Source: Bugulina stolonifera
Taxonomy: Eukaryota > Bryozoa > Gymnolaemata > Cheilostomatida > Bugulidae
Assembly (NCBI GenBank): GCA_935421135.1
Contig: OW285188.1
Location: forward strand, 17,337,233 to 17,401,232
DNA: 64,000 nucleotides
Direction: 5' to 3'
This document shows positions 36,101 through 50,326 of this stretch, in pieces. Each line of letters begins with the position of its first letter. Position 1 is the stretch's first letter. The position numbers and the translations under genes are program-made. Below the pieces are notes generated by a model, which made no database searches, was not told the DNA's origin, and saw only the letters and a list, made by a program, of their open reading frames with translations.

Positions 36101-38020
36101 CTGAGGAATGGACACCACAACCAACTTTGTTACAATGTTTATCTAATATGATGTCCTCACTCTGTAGGTTGACTATTTATATACAATGTATCAGAGCTGG
36201 GTCCAAGTTATAGATTTGACGTGACTTGCCAAATCAAGTCACAAATCAACTTGACTTGGACTTGCCAACATGTTGACTTGACTTGACTTTGACTTGCACA
36301 TCAATGTGACTTGACTTGACTTGGACACATGAATGACTTGTGACTTTGACTTGGAGGATAAAAATCTTGTACAGTGTATAGCCAACATGGAAAACAGTCT
36401 CAATTGTCTACATATTTATCATTTTTACTTCATCAGTGCTACTAGCAGCATTTAGAGTATATCAAGGTTAGCTATGAGAATGTACACCAAATGTAACATC
36501 TAAGCTGTGTGTACGTGAGACTACACAGTGCATAGTCACGAGTACACACAGTGTAAAGGTGTCAGGGTGGCACAGTTGGTGGCATACATGCACACAAACC
36601 GAGAGGTTGTGAGTTCAAACCCCCAGCTGTGTCATTTCTGGCAAAGGCCTTCAGCAAGTCTTTCACCCTAGCTGCGCCTGTTCGGATCAGGGCGTACAAA
36701 TAATACAGGAGGTCCCATTTAGTGTCTACATCAAAAACACGCACGTTAAAGATCCACCTCTGCCCTGATTAGCAAAAATAAGCCAGATTCTGGCGTGGTA
36801 TGTGACTACATTGTGGTGGCAGGTTGATGTAGTGGTCACTGACCATGCACTCCTGTTGTGGTAGGTGAGCTCTTCCACTCGGAGCCCAGCTCCTGTTGCT
36901 CATACAAGTTTCGAACTTCTGAGGTCCATTAAATAGGATAGCCAGTAACAAATACAAATAACAAAATACAATACAACTAGTGTGATGTAAATAGTGAATA
37001 CAATGTACAGTGCAATAATTAGATTATTATTGCAGGACTGGCCAATGGACACTCTGTACTGTACCATGTGCTGTTTATATGCTATGTAACACTGTATCAC
37101 TGTTTATATTACTAATATAATACTACATGACCAGTCTCAACCGTAGTGCCAATATTACTACACATATAGGCGAGTTTTATAACAATATATATGCCCAGCT
37201 ACACATTGGCATGGTTTTTCATGCATTGGAATGTCTACTAAAAGAAAAAAGTAATCTTTTTTGAAAATGTAAAATTTTTGAAGTTGTCTCCCACTTGACT
37301 TGCATTTTGACTTGCAAGTGGACCTTGACTTGACTTGCATGACGGCTGACTTGACTTGAGGCAGCACGGACTTGACTTGCCTGCAAAATTTTAGAAATGA
37401 CTTGACTTGTTGACTTGCAAGTCGACTTGGACCCAACTCTGCATTGTATAGTGAACTTGGAACCTAAACCAATATTGTTATCAGGACACAATGTCAGCTC
37501 TAGTACTCATTATATTCCTCATTTGAATGGGTTGGGGTACCAAGACCTAGATTAAGTTCTTCTGCTGAAAGACAGCAACTTGACAAACATACCAACATAT
37601 CCACCCTTCATTGGGAAGGCTGGGGACCCAGGCTAACTTTTCTCAGTTGGATACAAAACCAATAATAATAGCTGTGGTAGAAGATGTCTATTAATATGCC
37701 TCTAATTTGGAGTTATCTTCCTTTCAATTGGAAGTCTAGAGATTTTTATAGTTGAGTCATTGCTTACTGGTCATTGCATCTTCTACAACATAGCTATGAT
37801 CTTTTGAAATACTGTTTACTCATTGAAAGCAGGACAACTCATTGGGTGTGTAGATATTGTTGAGAGTGGTCGTTTTCAGATGTAGTAAGCACCTTCATGC
37901 AAGTCTAATAGAACCTCATATTTTGTAGGCTCTGGACTAAACAAAGTAACAGGGTTCGCAGAAGATACTAGTGATAGTGTGTGTACACAATACAGCTCTC
38001 ATAACTGCACCGTTTACTAA
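33175..38020 (+). CDS. Small secreted 8-cysteine protein, function unknown
   Basis: Five exons: 33175-33290, 34458-34566, 35014-35127, 35585-35663 and 37929-38020 (stop TAA); 169 aa, all phases consistent. The N-terminus is a signal peptide (MLIMLSLDFRTLILAAAIAA then LFAVVVSG). A second in-frame ATG at 33184 is an equally good start. The mature part has eight cysteines in the contexts ASCKI, ESCGA, SGCDN, EKCLY, KACEV, NYCNL, SVCTQ and HNCTV, so up to four disulfides. Other distinctive stretches are KATHTTPKHHYVDD, TWYAVLDSGTNYC and EDTSDSVCTQYSS. From memory, similar uncharacterised secreted proteins exist in other animals; I cannot name a domain. Expected extracellular. Possible polyadenylation signal AATAAA at 38261-38266. 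Intron 4 hosts a nested hAT/SINE. Confidence 0.85.
36192..37441. mobile_element. hAT-like nonautonomous element, copy 2, with SINE-like insert
   Basis: Same family and orientation as 30541-31462: ends CAGAGCTGGGTCCAAGT and complementary right end, the same internal blocks and ACTTG arrays. Flanks CAATGTAT (36184-36191) and CATTGTAT (37442-37449) form an 8-bp target duplication with one mismatch. Longer than copy 1 because of an insertion at about 36556-36975. Located in intron 4 of the 8-Cys gene. Confidence 0.93.
36556..36975 (+). mobile_element. tRNA-derived SINE-like insertion
   Basis: Absent from hAT copy 1. A box-like TGGCACAGTTGGTGG at 36568-36582 and B box-like GAGTTCAAACC at 36611-36621 form a pol III internal promoter. 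A body with CACGCACGTTAAAGATCCAC follows, then an A-rich tail (AACAAATACAAATAAC, 36948 onward). Boundaries approximate; no clear target duplication seen. Confidence 0.7.
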
Positions 38021-39364
38021 AACATACCACCAGTGATCATACTACAGAACGGTCACCACTGCACAATATAATTATGTGTGTGTAATCTAATATTGTTCTA
38101 TTCCCAATGTCTCTCTGTTTTTACACCCAAGAATGTCTCCCAGATTTTCTCTAATTTCTTTAGCTGATGAATGATAATCCAGCCATTACTGTTGCCATTA
38201 CATCATGTTTTATCTTTTTTTATGAGATAACGTTAGATCTGCTGTGTTTTCTATTAGTTTAATAAAAATTGATTATTAGCCAAAGTTGAGGTAGATTAGA
38301 GCAAATTATTTTCTATTTTCTATTACATTAGCTTAAAACTAGAAGCAAATTATTTATCACCTCACTGTAGCTTCTGTTCATTTTATACATTATCAGATAA
38401 CTACCAACCAGTACCACTGGTTACCTATTAACCAATTACATGCATATTTGTAACAACTGCAGTAAAATTTCTCAAATAACTATTCTGGTTCATGGTCAGA
38501 ATGATGAAAGGAAGAGTGGACAACTACTATTAAGATTAGGATTATGATATAGTTACACTGTATATTTAGGAGTTTAAAAAAGAGTTGATATAAATCTCAT
38601 TATTAGTAACCATCCTATCAGACAAATGGATGAATATTTAGTTACTGCTTTGTGTGCACAACTATCCCTGAATTGCACATCTTTCAGTGAGTGTAGCATT
38701 AATATATATTGCAAAAATAATATAATAACATTATTATAACTATTGAATAAGGTTCTGGGAAGCTATGACCGATTTCGGCTAGAAAATTCAATAAATACAC
38801 GGTATATAAACATTTCTAACTAATAGGAATCAGACCAGTAGTCCATAAGACCAATGGAAGCATAGTTGCTGGTAAAAATGACATCTCTTGTTAAAACTAT
38901 ACCTATCCGACTAACCATTAGACACATAATATTATTAATGTAATTATTACCACTAGTCACAAAATATTACATTAATTTAGTGTTTCTAATGTACTGTTGG
39001 TAGTAGCAGTTATAAATGCAGCAACATTAGCATTGGAATACAAAAGAAATATTTTATAAGTTGCCTGCTGGCACCATTGCCTGTGCTTCTAAATACATAA
39101 TGATAATATGTTTATCTAGATTTCCTACTAGTAATGAACAAGTTGGTGAGTTGAGCACTGAAACAAGTCTATAGGGTCACTATCCCGTCAATGCACAGTT
39201 ACCTCACCAGCTATATCTTCAGTATTTCAGTTATAGAACCACAAGGTAGACAACTCCACACATATCCCTACAGTACACAGCTGTAGGTCCATTAGTATGA
39301 CTATGCCGAGTGTGTAGTGTGTAGTATATACGTTGATAAGAAAATACCAGCTGGCTAGCATGTG
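38021..39364. other. Convergent intergenic region
   Basis: Holds the 3' ends of the 8-Cys gene (plus) and the Shisa/WBP1-like gene (minus). AT-rich; no coding or RNA signal recognised. Confidence 0.5.
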
Positions 39365-42300
39365 CTATGTATATGCTCCAGGCATTTGGTTTATACCATT
39401 TTTACCAGCGAATTGCTGTGGAGTATATGAATGTTCAGTTGAAATTCTGTGAGCTCCAGAAGCCTGCAAAAACACCAAAAACAAGTATAAACTCCTAAAA
39501 CAATATAAATCAGACTGTGCTGCAAACACGTTAATGATAATTATAAAATTACATGTGTGTAACAGGCCCTCTACAGACTAATCGTAATACATGAATAAAT
39601 ATTAAAATTACACATAGAATTGTCTTCCCTTAATAATATATTCAATTATAGAGAAAACAACTTCCATTATGTAAGCCAATCTAACTAAAGTGAAACTACA
39701 CTGCTTGTGGGTAGTGGGTACAACCCACATTGTAAAATAAAAAAATACTACTAGTGATACAGAAATCTAGATGCAAATATCTAATACCTAAAACGTGTAT
39801 ATCAATTAAATGCCAAACATTTTATGAACACAACCCATTGATTACTTACATTGCAAACACAACCCACAAAGATTAGATATCATTATTCTATAGCCCAAAT
39901 GCACACAGATGAATAGTAGCTACTGTAATATTTAGGTTTAGGATTTGTGTACACCAGTAAATTGTGTGCAAATACACATGATAGCTCATACACTTGCCAA
40001 GTTATTGATCTAAGTTATGAAGCAGCAGCTAATGACAACAATATTAATACAAACAGTTAATTAACAATAATTGCAGCTGAAAATAGAATCTATGTTATGG
40101 AATATGTTTCAAGTGGCTAGGGGCACACTTTAGGAACAGCTTGTAAAACTATAATTATATGTATGTAATCCACTACAGAGTTAGATGATGGGATTTGTCT
40201 TACCCCGCTCTGCATGGGGACTATATGAGACGGAATGTTCTGTTGTGAGGCTGGCACCAATGGGTTGTAACCTGTGTGGTTACAAGTCTGCACCACCAGA
40301 GCTTGTTGATATCTGTACCTCCAGAAACTAAAGCACCCAGCCAATAATATCAGAAACAGTACTAAGCCCAACCTGCAATTAAACAGTCATTACTCAATTA
40401 TCCTACATAAACATAGTCAATCATCTACTATTTTGTACAAGCAGTTTAGTAACTGTCAAATCTATTATATGATCACATAGGCCTCTATAATTACGAGTCA
40501 GCTGACAGATTGGCTGAGTGCCACACTGCTTTGGGTTAAAAAATAATTAGATCTACAAAACTGAACTTTATCCTTTGATGACGTTATCCTTCTCCAAGTA
40601 TCAATAGTGTTTTTTTCAAAACAAACTGTGGAAAATCCATTGCACCACATCAATGACATCTTCATATTATTATAGTCCTGTATACATTAGATCAAAAATG
40701 AACATTCAACATCAAACTTTGAGTATATTAAGTCAATAACTCCCTAATGTCACCAAGACTACAGGAGTGCTTGTTATATTGATTTGCTGCAAAGTTTGTC
40801 AACACTAATGGAGTGGGACCGGTCCATCATACACATACCTACTTCCCAAGCACTTGGTACTGACTGCTAGTAATCGACTCTGGACTACCACAAATATGAC
40901 CACTGGGCACTATCAACTACAAACTGACCTTTCAGGCTGGACAGTGCAAACAACAACACATACATATACATGTATATAATCAAACATTTGTACAAAGGAA
41001 TAATCAGTAACATTAAATCCACTGTGACAGGCATCGGATAGCCCAGAGCAGCATATTATTATAATAATACTTCAACCGTTCCTTTGGAAGCAATGACTGT
41101 CACTACCAGACCAATCTAGTATCATGCTAGATTAGTTTGGTAGTAATAATGCTACTAGTACACTACTAGTATAATAATATTACCAGTTAGACAGAGAGAC
41201 AGACAGCCTATTGTACTAATACTAGTATTAGCCCATCAATCAGCCTTGGGAGTATATGGTTGATTGGCCACTCACTGGGATATAATTGTGTAACTAAACT
41301 GTACCAAGTGCAAAACCAACAACAGGTGAACACACTGAAGCCACTGTACATGTACACAATCACATAGACAATACAGTAAACAAATGAACTGGCAAGTGAT
41401 GTGGTCAATAAACAAAATCCTAACAACAAACACCTACAAATGTAGTAAAACCAATAATCATGAAAAGAGTGACTAAAATAATGGGAAACTGGATGAGGTT
41501 TAGTTACAAAGTAGCTCAGCAATTCAGAAGTAAAACTGCAACTCAAAGGGTATCCACTTCATGATGTGTTTGTATTACACATAGACTTGTTATAGAGGGA
41601 AGAGTTGCAGATGATGTAACTACTGTCCTATCAATACTCAACACCTGTAGCTTATATCAGTTTCACTTTCATTGCACTCAGTTGACCATTACACAGCGGT
41701 AGTTGTCATCCCATTATCCTACATGTAGTATACTCTACCATGTATATGTATAATATACGTGTACATGTGCATATAGCCTACATATTATGTAGGCTATATT
41801 ATATTCTACATATACATGTACATGTAAGTCTTACTTCATCAACATATACTTTTTTCTAGAAATCGAGCAGATGATGTTTCAACATGACTTGTATATCCTA
41901 GAAAAGCGAATGAGCAAGGCAACTGTCACTGATTTGCATATGATACAAACCTGGAATTTCACTGATTTGCTGATACAAGTAAACCCGCCCTTATATTATG
42001 CATAGCTGTATGTTTCTAGCTTATTCTGTTAGCAATACAAATACTATACAGCATCATATATTAGTGTTATATAAATATTATGTAAGTGTAATGTAGCCTA
42101 CATGGTTATAATCTAGTGCAACAACTGATATACCCTAGCAAAACACAGGCTGCAATGTAGGCCCTGCATAGCAGTGCTTATCAACAATACTCAAGTATCA
42201 ACTACATGCACAGTAGAATGTTATGGTAATACATACTGAGTATTCAACAAGAAACAATGAAACAACTCTTGACATAACAATTTACATGAAATGCAATTTG

Positions 42301-45300
42301 GTTTCCTGAATAGAAACAAGTTACAAACTACATGCTACTGCAGGATAGCAGGGCAAGTGATACATGTAAGCTTCAAGGTGCCCAGAATGTGATGCTCCTA
42401 TCCTACTCCATAGACTGTATTATGTTAGACTGTGGCTACTGAAGTGAACCATGTAGTTTGAGTTTTCCTACTTTCTATATAGTCACTGTTTTTGGACTTG
42501 CACGCGAAAGTCACTACGGGTCAACACCAGCCAGCATTTTCCACTCAATAACTTGGGTGTGGAACCCAGGCTAGAAGCTAGTATGTCAGTCTGACTGAAA
42601 GGGATAACGCCTGTTCAAATTCACACAACTGAGATGAGATAGGCCTACATTGGTATGGGTTAATACCCAACAGAAGAATAAAACTTCAATAAAACCATCT
42701 ATAGTAATATATTTATATTATAATATAGTGGGACTGGCTATCATTTAGCTCTAAGTATGCATGTATAATTATTAGTAACCATGGTAACAAACACCTCCAT
42801 TGAAATTCCTGCAAAGGACAACCAGATCCACCTAACAACAGAACAGAGAGCCCTCAGTGAAGGTCCTTACAAGAAGGGTACAAACTGGGAGTGTAGGTGT
42901 AATTTCACATTGTCAGCGTTCACCATCAAAATTTCAAATAAGATATGCTGCCTTCTGTCTAGATACTTAACATTGCGACAAAATCAAGTAAATCATAAAT
43001 GCTAATGTACAGAGAAGCTATGGAAGTGAATTAAAAACCACTATTATGCTAGTACTAGTACTAGTAGCCTACCAACAATAGCAACCACTCAATACTGACT
43101 CTTTTACTTCACTACTCTGCAGTGACTCTAGTGATACAAAGAGCTTTTCACATTCCTCGGGAAGCTCATAGGAAACATGGTAGACTGAATTGACTAATGA
43201 CAATATACTCAAATGCTGCTTAATTAAGACAAAGGGAATAAAACAACTTGATTCAAGATGGGTCAGAGTGAGACTGATGAAACCTTTGAGTCACACAAAC
43301 CAGTAGGTCAGTCATACATGCTTCACAGACCCAGTCCTTGATAAAATGTACAGCTTGGTTAGTGGTTGTTGCACCCCTCTTGAATTTGGCTTGATGCCCA
43401 GACTACCCGATTCTCAACAAAGAAATGAGTTCAGTGGGCCCAACATCTGAACTCAAGCTACTGATACTGGACTAGTCTGGTTTATGGCTATAACAATGCA
43501 AACACTGCACTTCCCATCATACACTGTTGAGTAATTAATCCAGCAAACTACATGTAAATGCAACAATGATCATAGCAAGTTGCACTACAGTTAGGGCAGT
43601 TAGAGCAGTGAATGTAACTGTGCCAGGCATATTCCGATAATAATGGTCATGCTATATGCCCACGTGACCATCACCTGATGCTTTCATCACATTCACGTAT
43701 TTCAAGTTCAACTAATAAACAAAAGATTATGGAATTTCCAAGTCGCTACCACATGACTAGTTTGAACTAACAAAAAGTCGCACTCACTTATTGTTAGATT
43801 CAACAGGTTATGAAGTATATGGCCACCCATGGGCATGATGGCAGATTGGTGAGCACTGAACAGACTGGAATACTTTAGACCAACTTGATGTTCCTCCACA
43901 AGCCTAGTAGTTGATTCATTAGTCAAACCAGAGAATGTGAACATCTGCATGGTGGCATAATAAGGCACTAGATCATTACTCCACAGAGAATAAATCCAAA
44001 CAGTATACAGAAAAGAAAGGAGATTAACTAAACATGTAATCTATTGTACTGTCTGTAATCCTAATTCCATGTCTTAGGATTGAACAAGACCAGAGGAGTG
44101 GAAGTTGACTTCACCAATCTTTCTGGCACTGTGCCACCTACTACAAGCCATCTAGTCCCACCCAATCAACTTGGCAATAGTGTAATAGTCACTGCTCCTT
44201 GACAGTCCCACATAATAACCAGTAATCAAGTTAAAATTGAGTTATCCTAAATGACCAAGAGGACATCTAACAGCATAGGCCCATTGTTTACATATAACAG
44301 CTTATACAGCCATCACCACCCTGGACTAGCTTCTACAGTATAAACACTAGCGACACTGAAGAACACTACAACATATTGTACACCTATATTCTTATCATTA
44401 GTTTGCACTTTGATATAACACAAACTATACACTCTCCCTCTATACCATATACCAGATGAAATTGATTTCTTTATCATCACTTCAAGTACTTATAATGTAT
44501 TATAAAAAGGGGATTGTCAGTGAATTTAACAATCACCTTTTAAAACAAATATTCTGTATATACAGCAAGCTGATATAGTAGGACTGAGACAGAGAGGTTA
44601 CTGAGTGACTGAATCTGCTAACCTGGTGAAAGCATCACACATTCAATGTACATAGGTTCTAGAAATGCCACAGCCATAACCAAAGACACAATTTGACCAA
44701 AGTGATACATTGTAGAGTATTGATAAGTCAAGTAAACGTCTCAGAGAGAGGATTCCATATCTACACACCATACAGCTAGCAAGCTAGACATAATACAAGT
44801 AGAACTAAAGAAAGTGCCTGAATTCTATAGATGAACTTGCGGCTGGTAAATACGGAATTGCAACTCTAACAACCTTTATTACAGCATTACTCAAATATTG
44901 TAAACAGAAATCAATATCAGACAAGTTCGTGAGATATGAGGCATTGGGGTAAACCTGATAGACCTAGACAGGCACACATGACTATGATACTAGGCCCTAT
45001 GCAGTGGACAAGCTCACATTTGACTAGTTATTGGTGACTAGTAATTTTTTCCATGTATGAGTATGTTGATAGCCTTACCAGAAATACCACATCTGCCAGA
45101 CATTGTAAGAGGTACAGCAGATGTTGTGTCCACAACAGTACTCGTCAAAATCACACCTGCAAAATAGCAACAATGGTGATTCAACTAGCTACCATCCATG
45201 TAAACTAATGTTGGTTCATAAAATTACACATATGAGCAAAGGGTAGATCTGTTGATTAGTTAGTAGAGCAGTGTACATGTACATGTAGATAGTAAGTGGT

Positions 45301-47664
45301 TCCAGCAGCTCTAATCTATAATAATACTCTCTCTCTCTCTCTAAATTAGTGGAAATGAGATGAAAATGTTTGACTGACAAGGCAATCAGCTGATTGCTGC
45401 AGGGTGCTGGTTAGTAGCTGAGAACTAGTAGCACATAACTATGATAGTGTACTACTAGCTACTAGTGTACATGCACGTATTAAATTGTGTATTTTACTGT
45501 CAGCACACAGCATGCTGTGGGCATGTGCAATTACTGATAACCAGTTATACCTTGCACCTGAGATATACATGTATCATATAATTAACGTTGTACTATTTGA
45601 TGTAGACTTATCAGTGTCATAGTCTTCAAACTAACAATCATTATGAATATACTACATTATATGACTTGTATTACTAGTCTATTACATACCACATCTACAC
45701 AGTATAAAAAGTAAGTCATAGAAGTCCCTAGTACAATAGTACACTGCATCAATGTCAAGCCTTAGCCCAAATAACAAACTATCCAAAAGAGAGGACGGGT
45801 CGGATATGTCAGCCATGAGCCTACCCAAACTCCACAGTCAATTAGAGGGCTTGAGTCCCAGTCTCACTTTCAGATGAGGGAGTCGTAGGCCTTGCCAAGA
45901 TAATAATATCATAATCCATAACTAGTTTAGTTATTACATCAATCTATTCAATAACTTGGTTAGCCAAATATTGCTATGGCGTGATGTCATCCAGTTACCT
46001 AGTACGTCACTTCCACTAAATAAACCTCGAGGTGAGGTCAGCACATGCTTCTAATAAAAAATAAACAGATTTTTCTTGTCTATCAATCAACTATGGATTT
46101 CAAGTGAAAGCCAAGTATGTACTTGAATACAGTCAGATCAAAACAATCTCCCTGACGGGCCTTTGAAACTTCCCATAGCATTGTGGATAGCATAGTTCAT
46201 ATGGTGCGCTCCAAGAGTTGGTACCTCAACATGGAATGTAATGTGGACACAGTATTCTCTTCCCTGCTATGTGACACATTAAGTAGAACCAAATACTATA
46301 GAACTACTATGCTAGGGTAGGTTTGAGTTCTAAGCAAAGCATATGTTGATTCACATCTGGTGGTGGAGATCAAGAGTGGCAGTCACTAAGTGTCAGATGT
46401 AGAGTGAGATAGTCACATAAGTATATTGCAATGTGCATTTGTGTAAGTATCATTCTGTTGACCAATACAGTTGTAGTTTATAGGCTTTGCTTCCCTTTGA
46501 GACAGTAGTAACTAGATGTTTGGGATATAAAACCTACCTGTCATTATCACAGTAGTAAGCGTAGACCTACAAATAGAAAAATAATATTTAGTAAAATTCA
46601 CATAATATATTATTACCACCTAAAAGTATGTAAGCCTATCTGTATGGGATGTCCATCTCAAACAGCTGTATAATGCATATGGCATGGAAGACATAGGCCT
46701 ACGTACTTCACAACCAGGAACTTACAGAGATATGTTCCATAGTCCAGATGAATGAGATTACTAATTTATGGGTTAGTGACAGGCCATTGAGGGACAGGGG
46801 TACCTACATATCTTTAGAGGCAAGTACATGTAACTGCTGGAAGAACAGCAATGAGTGTACCCAAGAGATACAGAACAACACGAAGCACAGAAATTCAAAG
46901 TAGATGACTTAGAACTCAATAAATGCCTGATACCCTGCAGAAACAAAAACAAAAGTCCTACAACCACCTGACCTTGGAATAATAATAAAAAGTCAATCAA
47001 AATGTCAAAGGGTATCAGTAGGACTGTAGAACAGTAGTGCAACAGCTTAATGATGAGCGCAAGTATACATTGGAACATTATAAATAATAATTCACACTCT
47101 CTACTGAAACTGATGAAACAAAGCTGGCTTGGTTAACTTTCAAAAATGTCATCTCATTAAACAACTAAACTGTCATAGAGTGAACTTATTGTTTCAACAA
47201 TATGCTACAATTACAATACTGGAAAACAAAACTGAAACTCAAGTTAATTAATGATAATGATGTGAAATCAACAACGAATTTCACGAGTTTGAATTTCGAA
47301 TTAAAACCGCTGCCTAGTTCGTTAAGAGATAGGCTAATCATTAGATCATTATGTTTATCATTCATTAAAAATAAAGGCTAGTTATACGGTATAGGACAAT
47401 TATAATAATCATCTCATGATCGTAGGCCCTAGCCTATTTGATGGCAAGCTAAATGCTTGGAAGTGGAGTGGATGGATGCAATTGTTGTAATTAATTTGTT
47501 TCAAATTTAAATTAAATTAGTATTAACACCAAATCGCTAACAAAATAATATGCCTAGTTCCTAATTTCACAAAATATTTAAAGTATAGATATTATACTCA
47601 CGGTACGAGTTTGAGATAAGATAGTGAGCCAACTTGTTAGGCAGCAGAAAAGTCGATCCACCAT
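39365..47664 (-). CDS. Shisa/WBP1/VOPP1-like single-pass membrane protein
   Basis: Five exons on minus: 47664-47602, 46566-46538, 45156-45079, 40372-40204 and 39463-39365 (stop TAG); 145 aa, phases consistent. A hydrophobic N-terminus ([12 protein letters not shown]) with possible cleavage after VYA is followed by a compact Cys cluster [20 protein letters not shown], then VWQMWYFW leading into a transmembrane segment [17 protein letters not shown], and a basic RYRYQQ on the cytosolic side. This order (CCG...CC, WYFW, membrane span) is the signature of the WBP1/VOPP1/Shisa-like group. Relatives act as adaptors in endosomal trafficking or receptor maturation and usually carry PPxY motifs binding WW domains. 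No PPxY is visible in this short tail, so the WW-binding role cannot be assumed. Intron 3 is 4.7 kb. Confidence 0.82.
41771..41799. repeat. 14-bp perfect inverted repeat with 1-nt spacer
   Basis: ATATAGCCTACATA, T, then its exact reverse complement, in intron 3 of the Shisa/WBP1-like gene. Surrounded by ACATGTAC-type palindromic words. Confidence 0.8.
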
Positions 47665-50326
47665 GTTTTCTGCCTGTCATGTTTGTGTTGACGATTTTTG
47701 TTTTGCACATAGCGGACATGTGCCCGCGATCAAGTGTTTGCCCGTTTTGTGATTGTCTAAGAATTAAGATAAATTTGCAAACATATTATTGTATTTTAAT
47801 TTTATTTTTAAATTTTTATTCTACTTTTAAATGTACTTTCATTTTATTGAAAATGTAAATTTATGTACTATTACCATGATGCAAGTTATTTCGCGCAATA
47901 ATACTTGTTTATAAGTAATTCTGCACACATGTAGTAGTTTCGGTTTGATTTGGTTTTCTTTATGAACTAATAATAGCCTACTGTTATGTATCCTATACTA
48001 TGTCAGCTATGATATTGAAAGTTTATATCTAGCAATTTATCGAATCTGTAGGCTTTAATTTTGCTACAAATTGAAATTGAGGTCTTCAGACTCTGCTCTG
48101 TAGACAAACAAATAGCGAGAACAAACAAAACCTATATAAACCTGACTACACTACAGTAATTTGCCTCTTTTCAAAAGAACAGGCAATAATTAATTGCAAA
48201 AAGAGACAAAAATGATGCTGTGCATGCCATAAAAACGTTGTACTCCCAAGTGTTATTAGTGAGATTTATTTGGTAATATTTTCTTATTATTAAATGTTGG
48301 TGTCATAATCTAGATCAGACGATATTTATTTCAGAACGATGTAGACATATCTTTCAAGAAGTTGAGCGATAGTCAGGGGTGGGACTAGCGCGGTTGAAAC
48401 GCTATTCGATTGCGCTAATCTCTTCTTTTGCAGCAGCGAACTGCTGTGACACGCTTCTTTCAATTTCTGTCAATTTTTAATAGCGGTTCAACCAATACGC
48501 TTTTATTTTCAGCCCAACCTGCTAATAGCTAGTAGCTACTACTAGTAACGAGTGCCATTGCGGCTGCAGCCATTCCTGGCCGTCTTAACTATTACACTTG
48601 GTGAAATTGCTAACCAACTCAATTTAATATCAGGATTATATGAGTGTTTAAAGCTTTTTAACTTCAAAAACACAGTCTACACAAAGAAAAAACATACAAA
48701 GAATAGATTATAGTATGTGTGGAGAATACTTTTATATTAGAAGTTTAAAATACTACCGGTTTAACCACAAATATATAATATTTTAGACATTGACAGAAAA
48801 TCATGGGGAGATAAGTCTAAATTTTACTTGGTACATGTATTACTACTCCAATAGTACATGTACAACTGTACAACACTAATGCTTCTACAATTTCCACAGA
48901 CACAATTTGAAAGCTATATATGTGATGCCTAATACACATGCATTTGACTTGGCTATATTACATTGAGTATGTTGCTGCTACCCTGATACCTTCTTATCAC
49001 GTTATCAATGATGTTTCAAATCCATGACGAAGCCCTAGTGTGCATTGTAGAAAATAATATACATGTAAACACAATATGAACTCTGCAAAACAATGTAGCT
49101 GAAGAGAAGTAAACAAGAAATAGCTGTGTTTGTGCTTTTTAATTTTCATGGAAATAAATGGGCACCTTTGAATTGCTCTCTCAAATCTAATTTGAGAGAA
49201 GACAACTTCTAATTAATAGCGATTCAGCGGATATAAAAGCTATTCTCTATATTTAAATTTCACTAGCACATAGGCAGATTCTCTATTCTTGTAGTGAATA
49301 GCTAATAGCACATATTTCTCTATTTTTAAAACTATCGACTCCCACCCCTGGCGATAGTTCACTAATTATAAGAGTAAAACCTGTTGGAGTTGGACTATAG
49401 CCTGAAAGTAGTTACACTTAATCTAGAGTATAGAAGTCAGTTGTACATTACCAGCTGGTAGGACACTGTACCAGTACATGTACTCGTAGTACACACATGT
49501 AGTACATACATGCACATGTAGTATGAACATGTACATGTATGTACATACATGGAGTACATACATAACACGTAGTACAGACATGTAGCAAAGAGTAGTAGAT
49601 TACATACTGTAGAGATGTAGTACATACATGTAACTAAAACTGTTCACACACCATTGGAAGTTGTTCTCTCTTTAACCTTTAATCTACATTATGTCATACA
49701 TGTATATTCACATGAAGCCCAAGCCATGAAGGATATAGCTGTCTGGTTAAATAATATACTACAAGGCGCAAGCCGTGTGCTTCATCAAACCTAGTCATTC
49801 TACCTTTGAATCACTTGCCTATAATGAACCAGAACTATTGGAAATTTGTTTTGTACAGTTGGGTAATTGATAGATTTGCATTTCTTGCTCAATCAAAATA
49901 CAATGATTATAATTTTTCAGTGTGCACCATTATCCTTTTTATATGTTTTCAATAATAAATTTCATCACTGTAGTTACATATATACATATGTATGTGACTC
50001 AACATTTTTTTCACTATAGAATTACAAAAGTTGGCCCATTTAGAGGCAGAGGCAACAAACATGTACACATACAATGACTATAACTGGAAGCTGACAAAAT
50101 GGTGAACATGAACTTGGAAATAGTTCAACTCATACTGACAGTGACACCGATAAGCCCCATAAGTGGGTTGGGGAGATGGAGAATGATAATATGTAATATA
50201 GTGGGATAGAGCAGGTGTTAAATGCTATTACGTACACATGCACAATACCTAGATCACCTGACACTAGGGTCTTTTGCAGCAAGACTTACAGGTCAGTTAG
50301 AAAGCAAAGGAAGTCAATTTTTCATC
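47665..50326. other. Divergent intergenic region with a hAT-like element
   Basis: Contains promoters of the Shisa/WBP1-like gene (minus) and the first EMI-like gene (plus), and the 977-bp hAT-like element at 48374-49350. An ACATGTAC/GTAGTACATACATG repeat runs at about 49475-49630. No further gene seen. Confidence 0.5.
48374..49350. mobile_element. hAT-like nonautonomous element
   Basis: Inverted ends CAGGGGTGGGA with perfect 8-bp target duplication GCGATAGT at 48366-48373 and 49351-49358. 977 bp, no transposase ORF. It carries a copy of the dispersed GAGAGAAGACAACTTC motif (49194-49209). Confidence 0.93.

Noticed and set aside
43708..43968. 86-codon minus ORF in intron 3 of the Shisa/WBP1-like gene
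   Set aside because: The chain from 45079 to 40372 joins perfectly in phase and through the membrane segment; this ORF has no supporting splice sites or motif.
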